A stretch of 14,036 nt of DNA. Source: Planctomycetota bacterium. GTDB lineage: Bacteria; Planctomycetota; UBA1135; UBA2386. The translations under genes and the position numbers were made by a program. Location of the stretch: contig JAEYTU010000068.1 in NCBI GenBank assembly GCA_023433825.1, positions 1 to 14,036 of the forward strand, given 5' to 3'. Position 1 is the first letter of the stretch. Each line of letters begins with the position of its first letter. The notes below the pieces were generated by a model, which was not told the DNA's origin, ran no database searches, and saw only the letters and a program-made list of their open reading frames with translations. This document shows positions 1-6,208 of this stretch, in pieces.

Positions 1-2
1 CG

Positions 3-242
3 GCGAAAGTGCTCGTCGACGCCGGGATCGCGCTGGTCGGGATCGACACGCCGAGCATGGACCACGCGACGTCGAAGGACCTTCCGACGCATCAGATCCT
101 GAAGCACGGACGCGTCGCGCTTCTCGAGAACCTCGACCTCTCGGCCGTCCCTGCCGGTGACTACGAGCTGATCGCGTTGCCGCTGCGGATCGTCGGCGGT
201 GATGCGTCGCCGGTCCGCGCGATCCTGCGGGAGTTGGCATGA
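3..242 (+). CDS. Kynurenine formamidase / cyclase-family hydrolase, C-terminal part (5' truncated)
   Basis: Only the last 79 residues are in the window; the reading frame is already open at base 3. The visible part has the conserved end of the cyclase (PF04199) family: GIDTPSMD near the start, a skeletal SKDLPTHQ, then LENLDLSAVPAGDYELIALPL and the terminal SPVRAIL signature. These motifs match bacterial kynurenine formamidase (KynB), a metal-dependent enzyme that hydrolyses N-formylkynurenine to kynurenine and formate in tryptophan breakdown. The N-terminal metal-binding HxGTHxD motif lies outside the window, so activity cannot be judged. The stop overlaps the start of the next gene (ATGA), indicating translational coupling with a Rid-family protein; that pairing fits amino-acid catabolism. 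Other cyclase-family enzymes share this tail, so the KynB assignment is likely but not certain. Confidence 0.8.
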   Translation, partial: AKVLVDAGIALVGIDTPSMDHATSKDLPTHQILKHGRVALLENLDLSAVPAGDYELIALPLRIVGGDASPVRAILRELA

Positions 243-646
243 CGAAGACCGCGATCAATCCGAAGGAACTCGCCGCACCGGTCGGCTTCGCGCACGGATG
301 GCTCGTCGAACACGGGCCGTCGCGCACGCTCTACCTCGCCGGTCAGTGCGGCTACGACCAGGCCGGCCGTGTCGAGTCGCCCGGCGATCTCGTCGCGCAG
401 CTCGACCGCGCACTGGCGAACATCGGGCTCGTCCTGCGCGACGCCGGGTTGACGTTCGCCGACGTCGTGCAGCTCAACTTCTACGTGACCGATCGCGACG
501 ACTACGCGGCCGCGCGCCGCGAGTTCGGGGTCGTCTGGAAGCGGCACTGCGGGCGTCACTTTCCGGCCATGGCGATGTTCATGGTCGTCTCGTTGTTCGA
601 TCCGCAGGCCCGGATCGAGGTCCAAGGAATCGCGGCATCCGGATGA
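239..646 (+). CDS. RidA/YjgF/UK114 (Rid) family protein lacking the canonical active-site Arg
   Basis: 135 aa, the usual length of a Rid protein. Family landmarks: LYLAGQCGYD (about residues 31-40), DLVAQLDRALANIGLVLRDAG (50-70), the strand VVQLNFYVTD (76-85) and the closing ARIEVQGIA (124-132). Rid proteins form trimers; the RidA branch hydrolyses reactive enamine/imine intermediates using an Arg in a FPARS motif. Here the equivalent stretch reads FPAMAMF, with Met111 where the Arg should be, so classical imine deaminase activity is doubtful and another Rid subgroup is more likely. Rid relatives include 2-aminomuconate deaminase, which acts later in the kynurenine route, so the coupling to a KynB-like gene is suggestive. 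The ATG overlaps the preceding stop, and the TGA overlaps the next ATG by 4 bases. Confidence 0.85.
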   Translation: MTKTAINPKELAAPVGFAHGWLVEHGPSRTLYLAGQCGYDQAGRVESPGDLVAQLDRALANIGLVLRDAGLTFADVVQLNFYVTDRDDYAAARREFGVVWKRHCGRHFPAMAMFMVVSLFDPQARIEVQGIAASG

Positions 647-993
647 ACGTTCACCGCTGCACTCCCCGAGCACTCGTCGGTCGCGCGGGACTTCTCGTCG
701 CGAGCATCGCGTTGGCCGCGTGCGAGACCGTCTCGGTTCCCGCGCAGCGCGGACGACCGACCGACGTGTTCGTCGTCGACGGCACGCATGTCGAGTTCGA
801 CGGCGAACGCGTCCCGATCGAGGCCTTCCTGCTCGCGATGCGGCAGCGGACGCGGGCCGCGAACGGCGACGCCGACGCGATGCCGTGGGTCCGATTGAAG
901 CTCGGCCCCGACGTGCCGACGGACGGCCGCGTGCTGGAGCGGATCCTGCGTGAACTCGGGATCGCCGGCGTGCGATCGATCACGGTCGGATGA
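643..993 (+). CDS. Small lipoprotein with ExbD/TolR-like periplasmic domain
   Basis: 116 aa. The ATG at 643 overlaps the preceding TGA; a longer upstream frame exists but would run through the Rid gene. The N-terminus is a lipoprotein signal: Arg-containing n-region, hydrophobic stretch LLVASIALAA and a lipobox LAAC with Cys27. The mature part reads VDGTHVEFDGERVPIEAFLLAMR, then WVRLKLGPDVPTDGRVLERILRELGIAGVRSITV. This follows the ExbD/TolR periplasmic plan: beta strand with a DG turn, a helix, a strand ending in a polar pair plus V, a helix on 'vld.l...G', and a final strand. ExbD normally has an N-terminal transmembrane helix with a proton-carrying Asp; here that is replaced by a lipid anchor, so a motor role is unlikely. 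Fold assignment is by eye; function unknown. Confidence 0.7.
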   Translation: MNVHRCTPRALVGRAGLLVASIALAACETVSVPAQRGRPTDVFVVDGTHVEFDGERVPIEAFLLAMRQRTRAANGDADAMPWVRLKLGPDVPTDGRVLERILRELGIAGVRSITVG

Positions 994-1736
994 ACGGACC
1001 GCCGATCCGACGCCGTGGCCTCGTCGTCTTCGACGTCGACGGCACGCTGCACGACACGTCGCGATGGTGGCCGAGCGTGCTGCGCGCAGGTCTCGTGCGC
1101 TTCACGGCCCAGACCGGTCTCGCGCTCGACGTCCCCGACGACGCGGCCGCGAACGCCGTCGTCGGAATGCGCGACGCCGGCGTCTGGGCGCCGTTCCTGC
1201 CGCAGGGTCACAAGGACCGTTGGTCCGAACTCCGTTCGGTCGTGCTGCCGATGGAGGTCGACGTCCTCCGCAGCGGCGAGGATCACCTGTTCCCCGGCGT
1301 GCGCGAGATCCTGACGACACTCCGCCAACTCGGCATCGCGACGGCACTCGCCAGCAACTGTCGAAGTGCCTACTTCGGCGGCATCTGCGAGGGGCAAGGT
1401 CTCGCAGCGCTGACCGACTGGCAGTTCTGTCTCGACTCCGAGGGGGTGCGCAGCAAGACCGACATGGTCGCGTTCGCGATGGCCGCGGCGGGATCCGTGC
1501 CGGCCGTGATGGTGGGCGATCGCGAACCGGACCTGGAGGCCGCGCGGGCGGTGGGGATCCCGTTCCTGTGGCGTCCGAACCCGGCGTGCGATCTGCCGTC
1601 GGCCGACGGGCGTTGGGACGGCTCGCTCGGATCGCTGCTGCGCGGGATCTCGGCTTGCGGAATATCCTTCCCCGCTTCCGAAGTGCCGCCGCCCGCACGG
1701 GAGCCACGCGGCCCCGGACCGTCGTCGCCGAGGTAG
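990..1736 (+). CDS. HAD-superfamily hydrolase (phosphoglycolate phosphatase-like)
   Basis: 248 aa, start ATG overlapping the previous stop by 4 bases. All HAD motifs are visible: motif I FDVDGTL with nucleophile Asp15 and acid/base Asp17; motif II ending LASNC (Ser122-Asn123); motif III Lys156 in RSKTD; motif IV GDREPD with Asp177 and Asp181, followed by EAARAVGIPFLW, typical of the phosphoglycolate phosphatase/beta-phosphoglucomutase branch. The segment between motifs I and II is a helical cap (C1 type) of about 90 residues. Likely a cytosolic phosphatase on a small phosphorylated metabolite; the substrate cannot be read from sequence. The last 20 residues are a Pro/Arg-rich tail with no family counterpart. 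The frame overlaps extensively with shadow frames, but only this one carries family motifs. Confidence 0.88.
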   Translation: MNGPPIRRRGLVVFDVDGTLHDTSRWWPSVLRAGLVRFTAQTGLALDVPDDAAANAVVGMRDAGVWAPFLPQGHKDRWSELRSVVLPMEVDVLRSGEDHLFPGVREILTTLRQLGIATALASNCRSAYFGGICEGQGLAALTDWQFCLDSEGVRSKTDMVAFAMAAAGSVPAVMVGDREPDLEAARAVGIPFLWRPNPACDLPSADGRWDGSLGSLLRGISACGISFPASEVPPPAREPRGPGPSSPR

Positions 1737-1740
1737 CGCC

Positions 1741-2127
1741 ATGAACTCCACTCCGTCCCTGATCCTCGTCATCGTGTTCGTGTTCGCGTTCGTCATGTCG
1801 CGAATGGCGGCACGCGACAAAGAGCGGAAGGAGCGGATCCGGTTGCTCGAGCAGGCGATGAACAACCCGAACCTGCGCCCGGAGGAGCGCGCCGACCTGA
1901 TCCGCACGTTGCGTCCGTTCCCCGACTCGGTGTTCAGCGTCGAGAGCCTGATGCAGGGACGCACGCTGTTCCTGATCGGGTGGCTGTCGGTGTTCGTCGG
2001 GATCGGCTTCATGGCGAGTGGTGGGCGCGACGAGTTCGCGTTCGGAGCCGTGGCCTCGTGTGTCGGTCTCGGTCTTGTCACGCTGCCGATGGCACTGCGC
2101 GAATACGAGGCGAAGCGGCGGGCATGA
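1741..2127 (+). CDS. Small membrane protein of unknown function (three predicted TM helices)
   Basis: 128 aa, starting 4 nt after the HAD stop. I do not recognise a family. Visible layout: an N-terminal hydrophobic helix (SLILVIVFVFAFVM, about residues 6-19), then a highly charged stretch of about 50 residues (ARDKERKERIRLLEQAM followed by LRPEERADLIRTLRP) expected to be a cytosolic helical hairpin, then two close transmembrane segments (about 73-92, LFLIGWLSVFVGIGFMA, and 99-119, ending TLPMAL), and a short charged tail. A helix with a following EQAM...LRPEERADLI linker recurs in small membrane proteins linked to sigma factors or sensor systems in several phyla, but that is only a resemblance. 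Its TGA overlaps the SprT-like gene start. Confidence 0.75.
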   Translation: MNSTPSLILVIVFVFAFVMSRMAARDKERKERIRLLEQAMNNPNLRPEERADLIRTLRPFPDSVFSVESLMQGRTLFLIGWLSVFVGIGFMASGGRDEFAFGAVASCVGLGLVTLPMALREYEAKRRA

Positions 2128-2714
2128 TCGACCGCGCGGCACCGGACGGCGTCGCCGCTGCGTTGGCGTTCGGCGGGCTGCCGGGCGTGTCGGAGTTGAA
2201 GGCGCGCGCGTCGGCTCTGTTCGCGACGTTCGGCGTCGCCGACCGGATCGGGAAGTTCGAGATCGTCTGGTGCGGGCGGCTCCGGACGTCGGCGGGGCGG
2301 GCCGAACTCGAACGGCGCCGGATCCTGCTGAACCCGCGGTTGCTGCTGCGGGTGCCCGGCGAGATCGAGAAGATCCTCGCGCACGAGGCCGCCCATCTGG
2401 CCGTCCACGCGCTGCACGGCCACGCCGCGAAACCGCACGGCGCCGAATGGGCGGAGCTGATGCTGCGCGCCGGTCACGCGCCGGAGACGTGTCACCGTTA
2501 CCCGGTCGCCGGCCTCGGACGACGGCGCTTCTACTACCTGCACGTCTGCGTCGACTGCGGCGGGCGCGCGGTTCGACGCCGCAGCATGCGGATGGAATGC
2601 CGCCGCTGCCCCGGCCGCGACACGATCCGCGTCCTGCGCGCGCCGCGTTCGTCGCAAGGTCTCGCGCGGTTGCGCGGGTTGTCCCTCGACCAGATCCGTT
2701 CCGAGCGCTGGTAG
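2124..2714 (+). CDS. SprT-like zinc metalloprotease-domain protein
   Basis: 196 aa from the ATG at 2124, chosen because it overlaps the previous stop (ATGA); a longer frame upstream would run through the membrane-protein gene. The catalytic core is HEAAH at residues 87-91 within EIEKILAHEAAHLAVHALH, with the third metal ligand probably His105 in the KPHGAEW motif that characterises SprT/Spartan-type metalloproteases. A C-terminal zinc ribbon follows: Cys142-x2-Cys145 and Cys159-x2-Cys162, also standard for the family. SprT-like proteins are related to Spartan/Wss1 proteases that act on DNA-protein crosslinks; the bacterial members are largely uncharacterised. The protein is basic and cytosolic. 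All ligands are intact, so an active enzyme is expected; the substrate is unknown. Confidence 0.87.
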   Translation: MIDRAAPDGVAAALAFGGLPGVSELKARASALFATFGVADRIGKFEIVWCGRLRTSAGRAELERRRILLNPRLLLRVPGEIEKILAHEAAHLAVHALHGHAAKPHGAEWAELMLRAGHAPETCHRYPVAGLGRRRFYYLHVCVDCGGRAVRRRSMRMECRRCPGRDTIRVLRAPRSSQGLARLRGLSLDQIRSERW

Positions 2715-2728
2715 CATCCGCCGGCCGA
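2712..2728 (+). promoter_or_regulatory. Possible -10 element just upstream of the XdhC-type gene
   Basis: TAGCAT (2712-2717, formed partly by the stop codon of the preceding gene) lies 10 nt before the ATG at 2728, and no Shine-Dalgarno sequence is present. That geometry fits a leaderless or near-leaderless transcript. No good -35 box sits at 16-18 nt, so the call is weak; read-through from upstream would equally explain expression. Confidence 0.25.
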
Positions 2729-3621
2729 TGTCCGCCGCCCCAGACCTCTTCGAGCAGATCGTTCGCGTTCGCCGCGAAGGCATCCCCGCCGCACTCGCGA
2801 CGATCGTCGCCACCCGCGGTTCGACGCCGGGGCGCGAGACGATGCGACTGCTCGTGCTGGAGGACGGGACGTTCCTCGGCACGGTCGGCGGGGGATGTCT
2901 GGAGGCCGAGGTCTACGAGACCGCGAAGCTGGTGCTGGCCGACGAACAGCCGCGAACGCTGCAGTTCCGACTGACCGAGCACGACTCGCCGGACTCCGGG
3001 CTGCTGTGCGGCGGCGAGGTCACGGTCTTCGTCGAGCCGCTGACGACGCCAGCGCTGTGGATCTTCGGCGGCGGGCACGTCAGCCGCGCGCTGTGTCAGG
3101 TCGCAACGCTCGCCGGATTCCGCGTGACCGTGGTCGACGACCGCGCGAACTATGCGAGCCGCGAACGCTTCCCCGAGGCGGCGGCGACGGTTTCGGCCGC
3201 GTTCGACGCGACCGTCGAGAGGATGCCGCTCCGCGCGAACACGTTCGTCGTCGTCGTCACCCGCGGTCACAAGGACGACGCCGTCGTCCTGCGCGCGCTC
3301 GCGAAGCGGGCCGCCGGCGGCGAACGCGCACGATTCCTCGGGATGATCGGCAGCAAGACGAAGCGTGTCGTGCTGTTCCGCCATCTCCGCGACGAGGGCG
3401 TGGATCCCGAGTTCCTGACCTCGATTCGTTCGCCGGTCGGTCTCTGCATCGGCGCGAAGAGTCACGAGGAGATCGCCGTCGCGGTCGTCGGGGAACTGAT
3501 CTCGGTGCGGCGCACGGGAGCCGACGCCGCCGAGGCGTGGCGGACGCGGAAGCGAAGTGCGCGCGGAGCGCCCGCAGCCGCACCCGACACCGACGATGCG
3601 CCTGCGTCCGTCGACGCCTGA
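2728..3621 (+). CDS. XdhC/CoxI-family molybdoenzyme maturation factor
   Basis: 297 aa. The N-terminal XdhC_CoxI domain shows ATIVATRGSTPGRE (about 24-37), TVGGGCLEAEV (52-62) and LLCGGEV (92-98); the C-terminal Rossmann-type XdhC_C domain shows IFGGGHVSRAL (112-122), a VVDDR acidic strand end (135-139), TRGHKDD, GMIGSKTKR and the closing PVGLCIGAKSHEEIAVAVVGELI. XdhC proteins bind molybdenum cofactor and promote its sulfuration and insertion into xanthine dehydrogenase or CO-dehydrogenase-type hydroxylases. No molybdenum hydroxylase subunit lies in the window, so the client is unknown. The last 40 residues are a low-complexity Ala/Pro/Asp tail beyond the family end. The gene follows the SprT-like gene by 13 nt and may be co-transcribed or start from its own promoter. 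Confidence 0.92.
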   Translation: MSAAPDLFEQIVRVRREGIPAALATIVATRGSTPGRETMRLLVLEDGTFLGTVGGGCLEAEVYETAKLVLADEQPRTLQFRLTEHDSPDSGLLCGGEVTVFVEPLTTPALWIFGGGHVSRALCQVATLAGFRVTVVDDRANYASRERFPEAAATVSAAFDATVERMPLRANTFVVVVTRGHKDDAVVLRALAKRAAGGERARFLGMIGSKTKRVVLFRHLRDEGVDPEFLTSIRSPVGLCIGAKSHEEIAVAVVGELISVRRTGADAAEAWRTRKRSARGAPAAAPDTDDAPASVDA

Positions 3622-3673
3622 ACGCCTCGCCTGAACCCAGCCTCCGACGATCCCGTTGGCCACCGCGCCACGG

Positions 3674-3702
3674 TTGCCGGACCTTCCGCCCACTGGCATG
3701 AT
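3674..3702 (+). promoter_or_regulatory. Sigma70-type promoter candidate for the 3742 gene
   Basis: TTGCCG (3674-3679), a 17-nt spacer, then CATGAT (3697-3702). Predicted transcription start is about 7 nt later, giving a 5' leader of roughly 33 nt before the ATG at 3742. The rest of the 120-nt gap (3622-3741) shows no gene and no strong terminator. Spacing is ideal but the boxes are partial matches. Confidence 0.4.
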
Positions 3703-3741
3703 CCTCCGCCCCCGAAGTCGCTCCCCACTCCCCGACCGAGC

Positions 3742-4797
3742 ATGAAGAGATTCCTGGCTCTTGCCGTCGCCCTCGCCGCCTCCCTCCCGATCCGCGCACA
3801 GCAGGAGGACACGATCCACTGGATCGACGGCACCGTCCTCGAGGGCGTCCGCGTGACCGACTTCACGGTCTTCGAGATCAAGTGGCAGGCCCGCGGCGCC
3901 GCCGAGAGCAAGAGCGCCGACCAGGTCCGACGCGTCGACATCAAGCGGGTCAACGAAGCCTACAAGCGCGCATTCAGCGCGCCGCTCAGCGAGCAGGTCG
4001 GCCAGTTCCTGCTCGAGGCCGAGAAGCGTGCGAAGGCGAAGGACTTCCTCGCGCAGTTCGGATTCCAGGAGGCCGCGAATCGGCTGCTCGAGAACGCCGA
4101 GTGGAACGAGGGCTTCCAGACGCTGGAGAAGATGGTGGCCGCGATCCCGGACGCCGGGCTGCTGCCGGAGCTGTACCGGCAGAAGCTGGCCTACTACCTC
4201 GGGCGCGGGAAGGAAGCGGCGAAGGAAGCGCAGACCGTCGCGAAGAAGTACACGCAGCAAGTCACGTCGCAGTCGCTGCCGAAGGGCTTCGCCGTCGAGG
4301 CCGAGTACTACGAGCTGATGGCAGACGTCGCGGCCGGCATGTCGGATGGCGACTTCGCCACGCGCCTGCAGGCGCTGATGGGTCGGGCCGAGGGCGTGCA
4401 GCCGATGATCGCGAATCGCGTTCGTCTGCAGATCGCGCGGATCGCGCAGAACACCGGCAAGGTCGACGACGCGCGACGCATCTACGACGAACTGCTCCGC
4501 AAGCCGGCGGCGCTCGATCAAGACACGCATGCGCTGGCGCTGGTCGGGACCGGCCACCTGCACTTCAAGGCTGCCGACGCGACGAACCTCGCGGCGTACC
4601 GGGCGGCGATGATGGCCTACCTGCGCGCCTACGTGTTGTGCCCCGAGGCCGACGACGAGACGAAGGCCGAGGCGCTGTATCACGCGGCGCAGGCGGCAGA
4701 ACGGTGGAAGGGCGCCGACGCGCGACTGATCCAGGGTCGCACGCGTGCCGTGCTGCGCCGCGACTTCGCCGAGACGACCTGGGGCAAGCGCGGCTGA
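3742..4797 (+). CDS. Secreted helical-repeat (TPR-like) protein of unknown function
   Basis: 351 aa. A clear Sec signal peptide (MKRFLALAVALAASLPIRAQ, cleavage probably after IRA) sends it out of the cytoplasm. The first mature 50 residues (DTIHWIDGTVLEGVRVTDF, VFEIKWQA, SADQVRRVDIKRV) look like a small beta-barrel module that recurs at the N-termini of secreted proteins in planctomycete-like genomes. The remainder is alpha-helical with tandem hairpins such as QEAANRLLENAEWNEGFQTL, ARRIYDELLRK and EALYHAAQAAERW, consistent with degenerate tetratricopeptide repeats used for protein-protein contacts. There is no catalytic motif and no anchor. No Shine-Dalgarno sequence precedes the ATG. The acyltransferase gene begins 19 nt after the stop, so the two may share a transcript. 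I cannot name a partner. Confidence 0.82.
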   Translation: MKRFLALAVALAASLPIRAQQEDTIHWIDGTVLEGVRVTDFTVFEIKWQARGAAESKSADQVRRVDIKRVNEAYKRAFSAPLSEQVGQFLLEAEKRAKAKDFLAQFGFQEAANRLLENAEWNEGFQTLEKMVAAIPDAGLLPELYRQKLAYYLGRGKEAAKEAQTVAKKYTQQVTSQSLPKGFAVEAEYYELMADVAAGMSDGDFATRLQALMGRAEGVQPMIANRVRLQIARIAQNTGKVDDARRIYDELLRKPAALDQDTHALALVGTGHLHFKAADATNLAAYRAAMMAYLRAYVLCPEADDETKAEALYHAAQAAERWKGADARLIQGRTRAVLRRDFAETTWGKRG

Positions 4798-4816
4798 CGC
4801 GCGCCGACCGGGTCGC

Positions 4817-5566
4817 ATGACGGTCGACGATCGTCCTGCCGCAGATCGCGCGGAACTCCCCGTCGCCGCGCCCGACGCCCCGCCGTCGAGCGACCCCAGA
4901 GGTGGGCCGAGCCGGTGGAACGAAGCGTCGTTCCGCGTCTTCCACGCCGTGATCGGGACGCTGACGCGCGTCGCGTTCCGCGTGCGGATCGAGAACCATC
5001 CGCGGCTCGACGGCGCCTACGTGTTGGCCGGGAACCACACGTCGTTCCTCGATCCACTGGTGCTCGGCGCGGCGATGCGGCGGCGAATCACGTTCATGAT
5101 GACGTCGATCGTCTACCGCAGCCCGAAGCTCGGCTGGTTCTACCGCTGGATGCACACGATCCCGGTCACGATGCGCGGCGCGAACACGACGAGCCTGCGC
5201 GAAGCCCGCTCGTCGCTCGGGCGCGGCGAAGTGCTCGGGATCTTTCCGGAAGGCGGGATCAGTCGCGACGGCGACCTGCTGCTCGGCAGTCCTGGTGCCG
5301 TGTCTCTCGTCTTGTCGGAAGGTGTGCCGGTCGTGCCGGTGGGTCTCGAAGGCGTCGACTTCGCGCTGCCGTTCGGCGCGGCGGTCCCGCGGCCAGCCAA
5401 GATCGTCGTTCGGTTCGGCGACCCGATCGCCGCCGCCGATCTCGGCACCGGACGTTCGCGCAAACAGCGACTGCAGACCGCAACCGTGCGGTTGATGCGT
5501 GAGATCGCGCGACTTTCCGGCCGGCGTGCGCGCGAGGACGTGCTCGGTTTCGCACCGGATTCCTGA
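4817..5566 (+). CDS. 1-acyl-sn-glycerol-3-phosphate acyltransferase (PlsC family)
   Basis: 249 aa from the ATG at 4817; an in-frame ATG at 4745 would overlap the preceding gene and add residues without family similarity. PlsC motifs are intact: motif I NHTSFLD (Asn73-His74-x4-Asp79) with the catalytic His/Asp pair, the substrate-binding block around IPVTMRGAN (115-123), motif III FPEGGISRDG (Phe143 onward) and motif IV VPVVPVGLEG. The family transfers an acyl chain to the 2-position of lysophosphatidic acid at the inner membrane face, making phosphatidic acid for phospholipid synthesis; paralogues acylate other lipids. The N-terminal 30 residues are a disordered Pro/Ala/Asp leader. A hydrophobic helix of motif I-flanking type (ITFMMTSIVYR, FYRWMHTI) supports peripheral membrane binding. 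One of probably several paralogues, so no gene symbol is given. Confidence 0.9.
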   Translation: MTVDDRPAADRAELPVAAPDAPPSSDPRGGPSRWNEASFRVFHAVIGTLTRVAFRVRIENHPRLDGAYVLAGNHTSFLDPLVLGAAMRRRITFMMTSIVYRSPKLGWFYRWMHTIPVTMRGANTTSLREARSSLGRGEVLGIFPEGGISRDGDLLLGSPGAVSLVLSEGVPVVPVGLEGVDFALPFGAAVPRPAKIVVRFGDPIAAADLGTGRSRKQRLQTATVRLMREIARLSGRRAREDVLGFAPDS

Positions 5567-5597
5567 CCAAAACGCCCAGCTCGTTCCCTGAATTCGT

Positions 5598-5616
5598 GGG
5601 CCGCACTTCGCGGCCC
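5598..5616. other. GC-rich hairpin in the sigma-factor 5' leader
   Basis: GGGCCGC (5598-5604), loop ACTTC, GCGGCCC (5610-5616): a perfect 7-bp stem. It sits 31 nt after the acyltransferase stop and 5 nt before the GGAGGG ribosome binding site (5622-5627) of the sigma-factor gene. No T-run follows, so it is not a canonical intrinsic terminator; it could attenuate read-through or influence initiation of the sigma gene. The rest of the 64-nt gap shows nothing else. Confidence 0.4.
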
Positions 5617-5630
5617 GTGATGGAGGGACG

Positions 5631-6176
5631 ATGGAAGTTTCCACCGAGCAGTGCCGCCGCGTCGCCGACGCGGCGCGCGGCTTCTTGCGTCGCTGGTCCG
5701 ACCGGTTCACGCGCGAACACCTCGACGACTTGGTCCAGGAGACCGTCGTCGAGTCGATGCGCGGGATCGGCGGGTTGCGCGATCCACTTCGTCTGGAGGC
5801 GTTCGCGCGGACGGTCGCGCGACGCCGGCGGGCGAAGGCGATCGGTCAGAAGCAGCGCAAGCCGTTGCACGAGTCCCTCTCGGTGTGCGAGGAGCCGATC
5901 GATCGAACGCCGCAGGACGCGGTCGTCTGCATCGAAGGCATCGCACTCGATCGCAACTGGGTGCTCGATCGGCTCGCTGCGTTGCTGCAGACGTTGGAGC
6001 CGAGTTCGCGTGCGCTGCTGAGCGACTTCTACGGCGGGGCAAGTCACGCGGAGCTCTCGGCGCGCTTCTCGATTCCGGCGAGCAGCGTCAAGAAGCGGCT
6101 GTACCGCAGCCGCCGCAAGCTCCGCGCGTTGTTCCTGGCGCACGTCCGGATCGTGCGTCGCAAGGTGGAGGCCTGA
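5631..6176 (+). CDS. ECF-type RNA polymerase sigma factor
   Basis: 181 aa with a strong Shine-Dalgarno sequence (GGAGGG, 3 nt before the ATG). Region 2 runs from about residue 25 to 75: LDDLVQETVVESMRGI matches the core-binding/-10 recognition helices, followed by the very basic ARTVARRRRAKA. Region 4 occupies roughly 120-170: TLEPSSRALLSDFYGGASHAELSARFSI and then the helix-turn-helix recognition segment PASSVKKRLYRSRRKLRALF. Only regions 2 and 4 are present, as expected for group 4 (ECF) sigma factors, which direct transcription of stress or envelope regulons. No recognisable anti-sigma factor lies next to it; the downstream gene is a secreted TPR protein. The C-terminus carries a short basic extension. 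It probably recognises an auto-regulatory promoter, but none could be identified upstream. Confidence 0.9.
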   Translation: MEVSTEQCRRVADAARGFLRRWSDRFTREHLDDLVQETVVESMRGIGGLRDPLRLEAFARTVARRRRAKAIGQKQRKPLHESLSVCEEPIDRTPQDAVVCIEGIALDRNWVLDRLAALLQTLEPSSRALLSDFYGGASHAELSARFSIPASSVKKRLYRSRRKLRALFLAHVRIVRRKVEA

Positions 6177-6208
6177 TGGTCTCCGTTTCATCGAAGGAGG
6201 AGGAGTGA
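6176..6208 (+). CDS. Possible 10-residue mini-ORF bridging the sigma and TPR genes
   Basis: ATG at 6176 overlaps the sigma-factor TGA by one base (TGATG), and its own TGA (6206-6208) overlaps the ATG of the TPR gene by one base in the same TGATG fashion. The frame encodes MVSVSSKEEE and contains the purine-rich ribosome binding site of the TPR gene within its Lys-Glu codons. It may be a coupling relay or chance; there is no recognisable RBS of its own. Confidence 0.2.
   Translation: MVSVSSKEEE

Noticed and set aside
1102..4818. Minus-strand open frame of 1238 codons, with another of 743 codons at 651-2882
   Set aside because: They lie opposite several genes with clear family motifs, their translations are Arg/Ala-rich low-complexity text, and no domain is visible. 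Long antisense frames are expected at this GC content.
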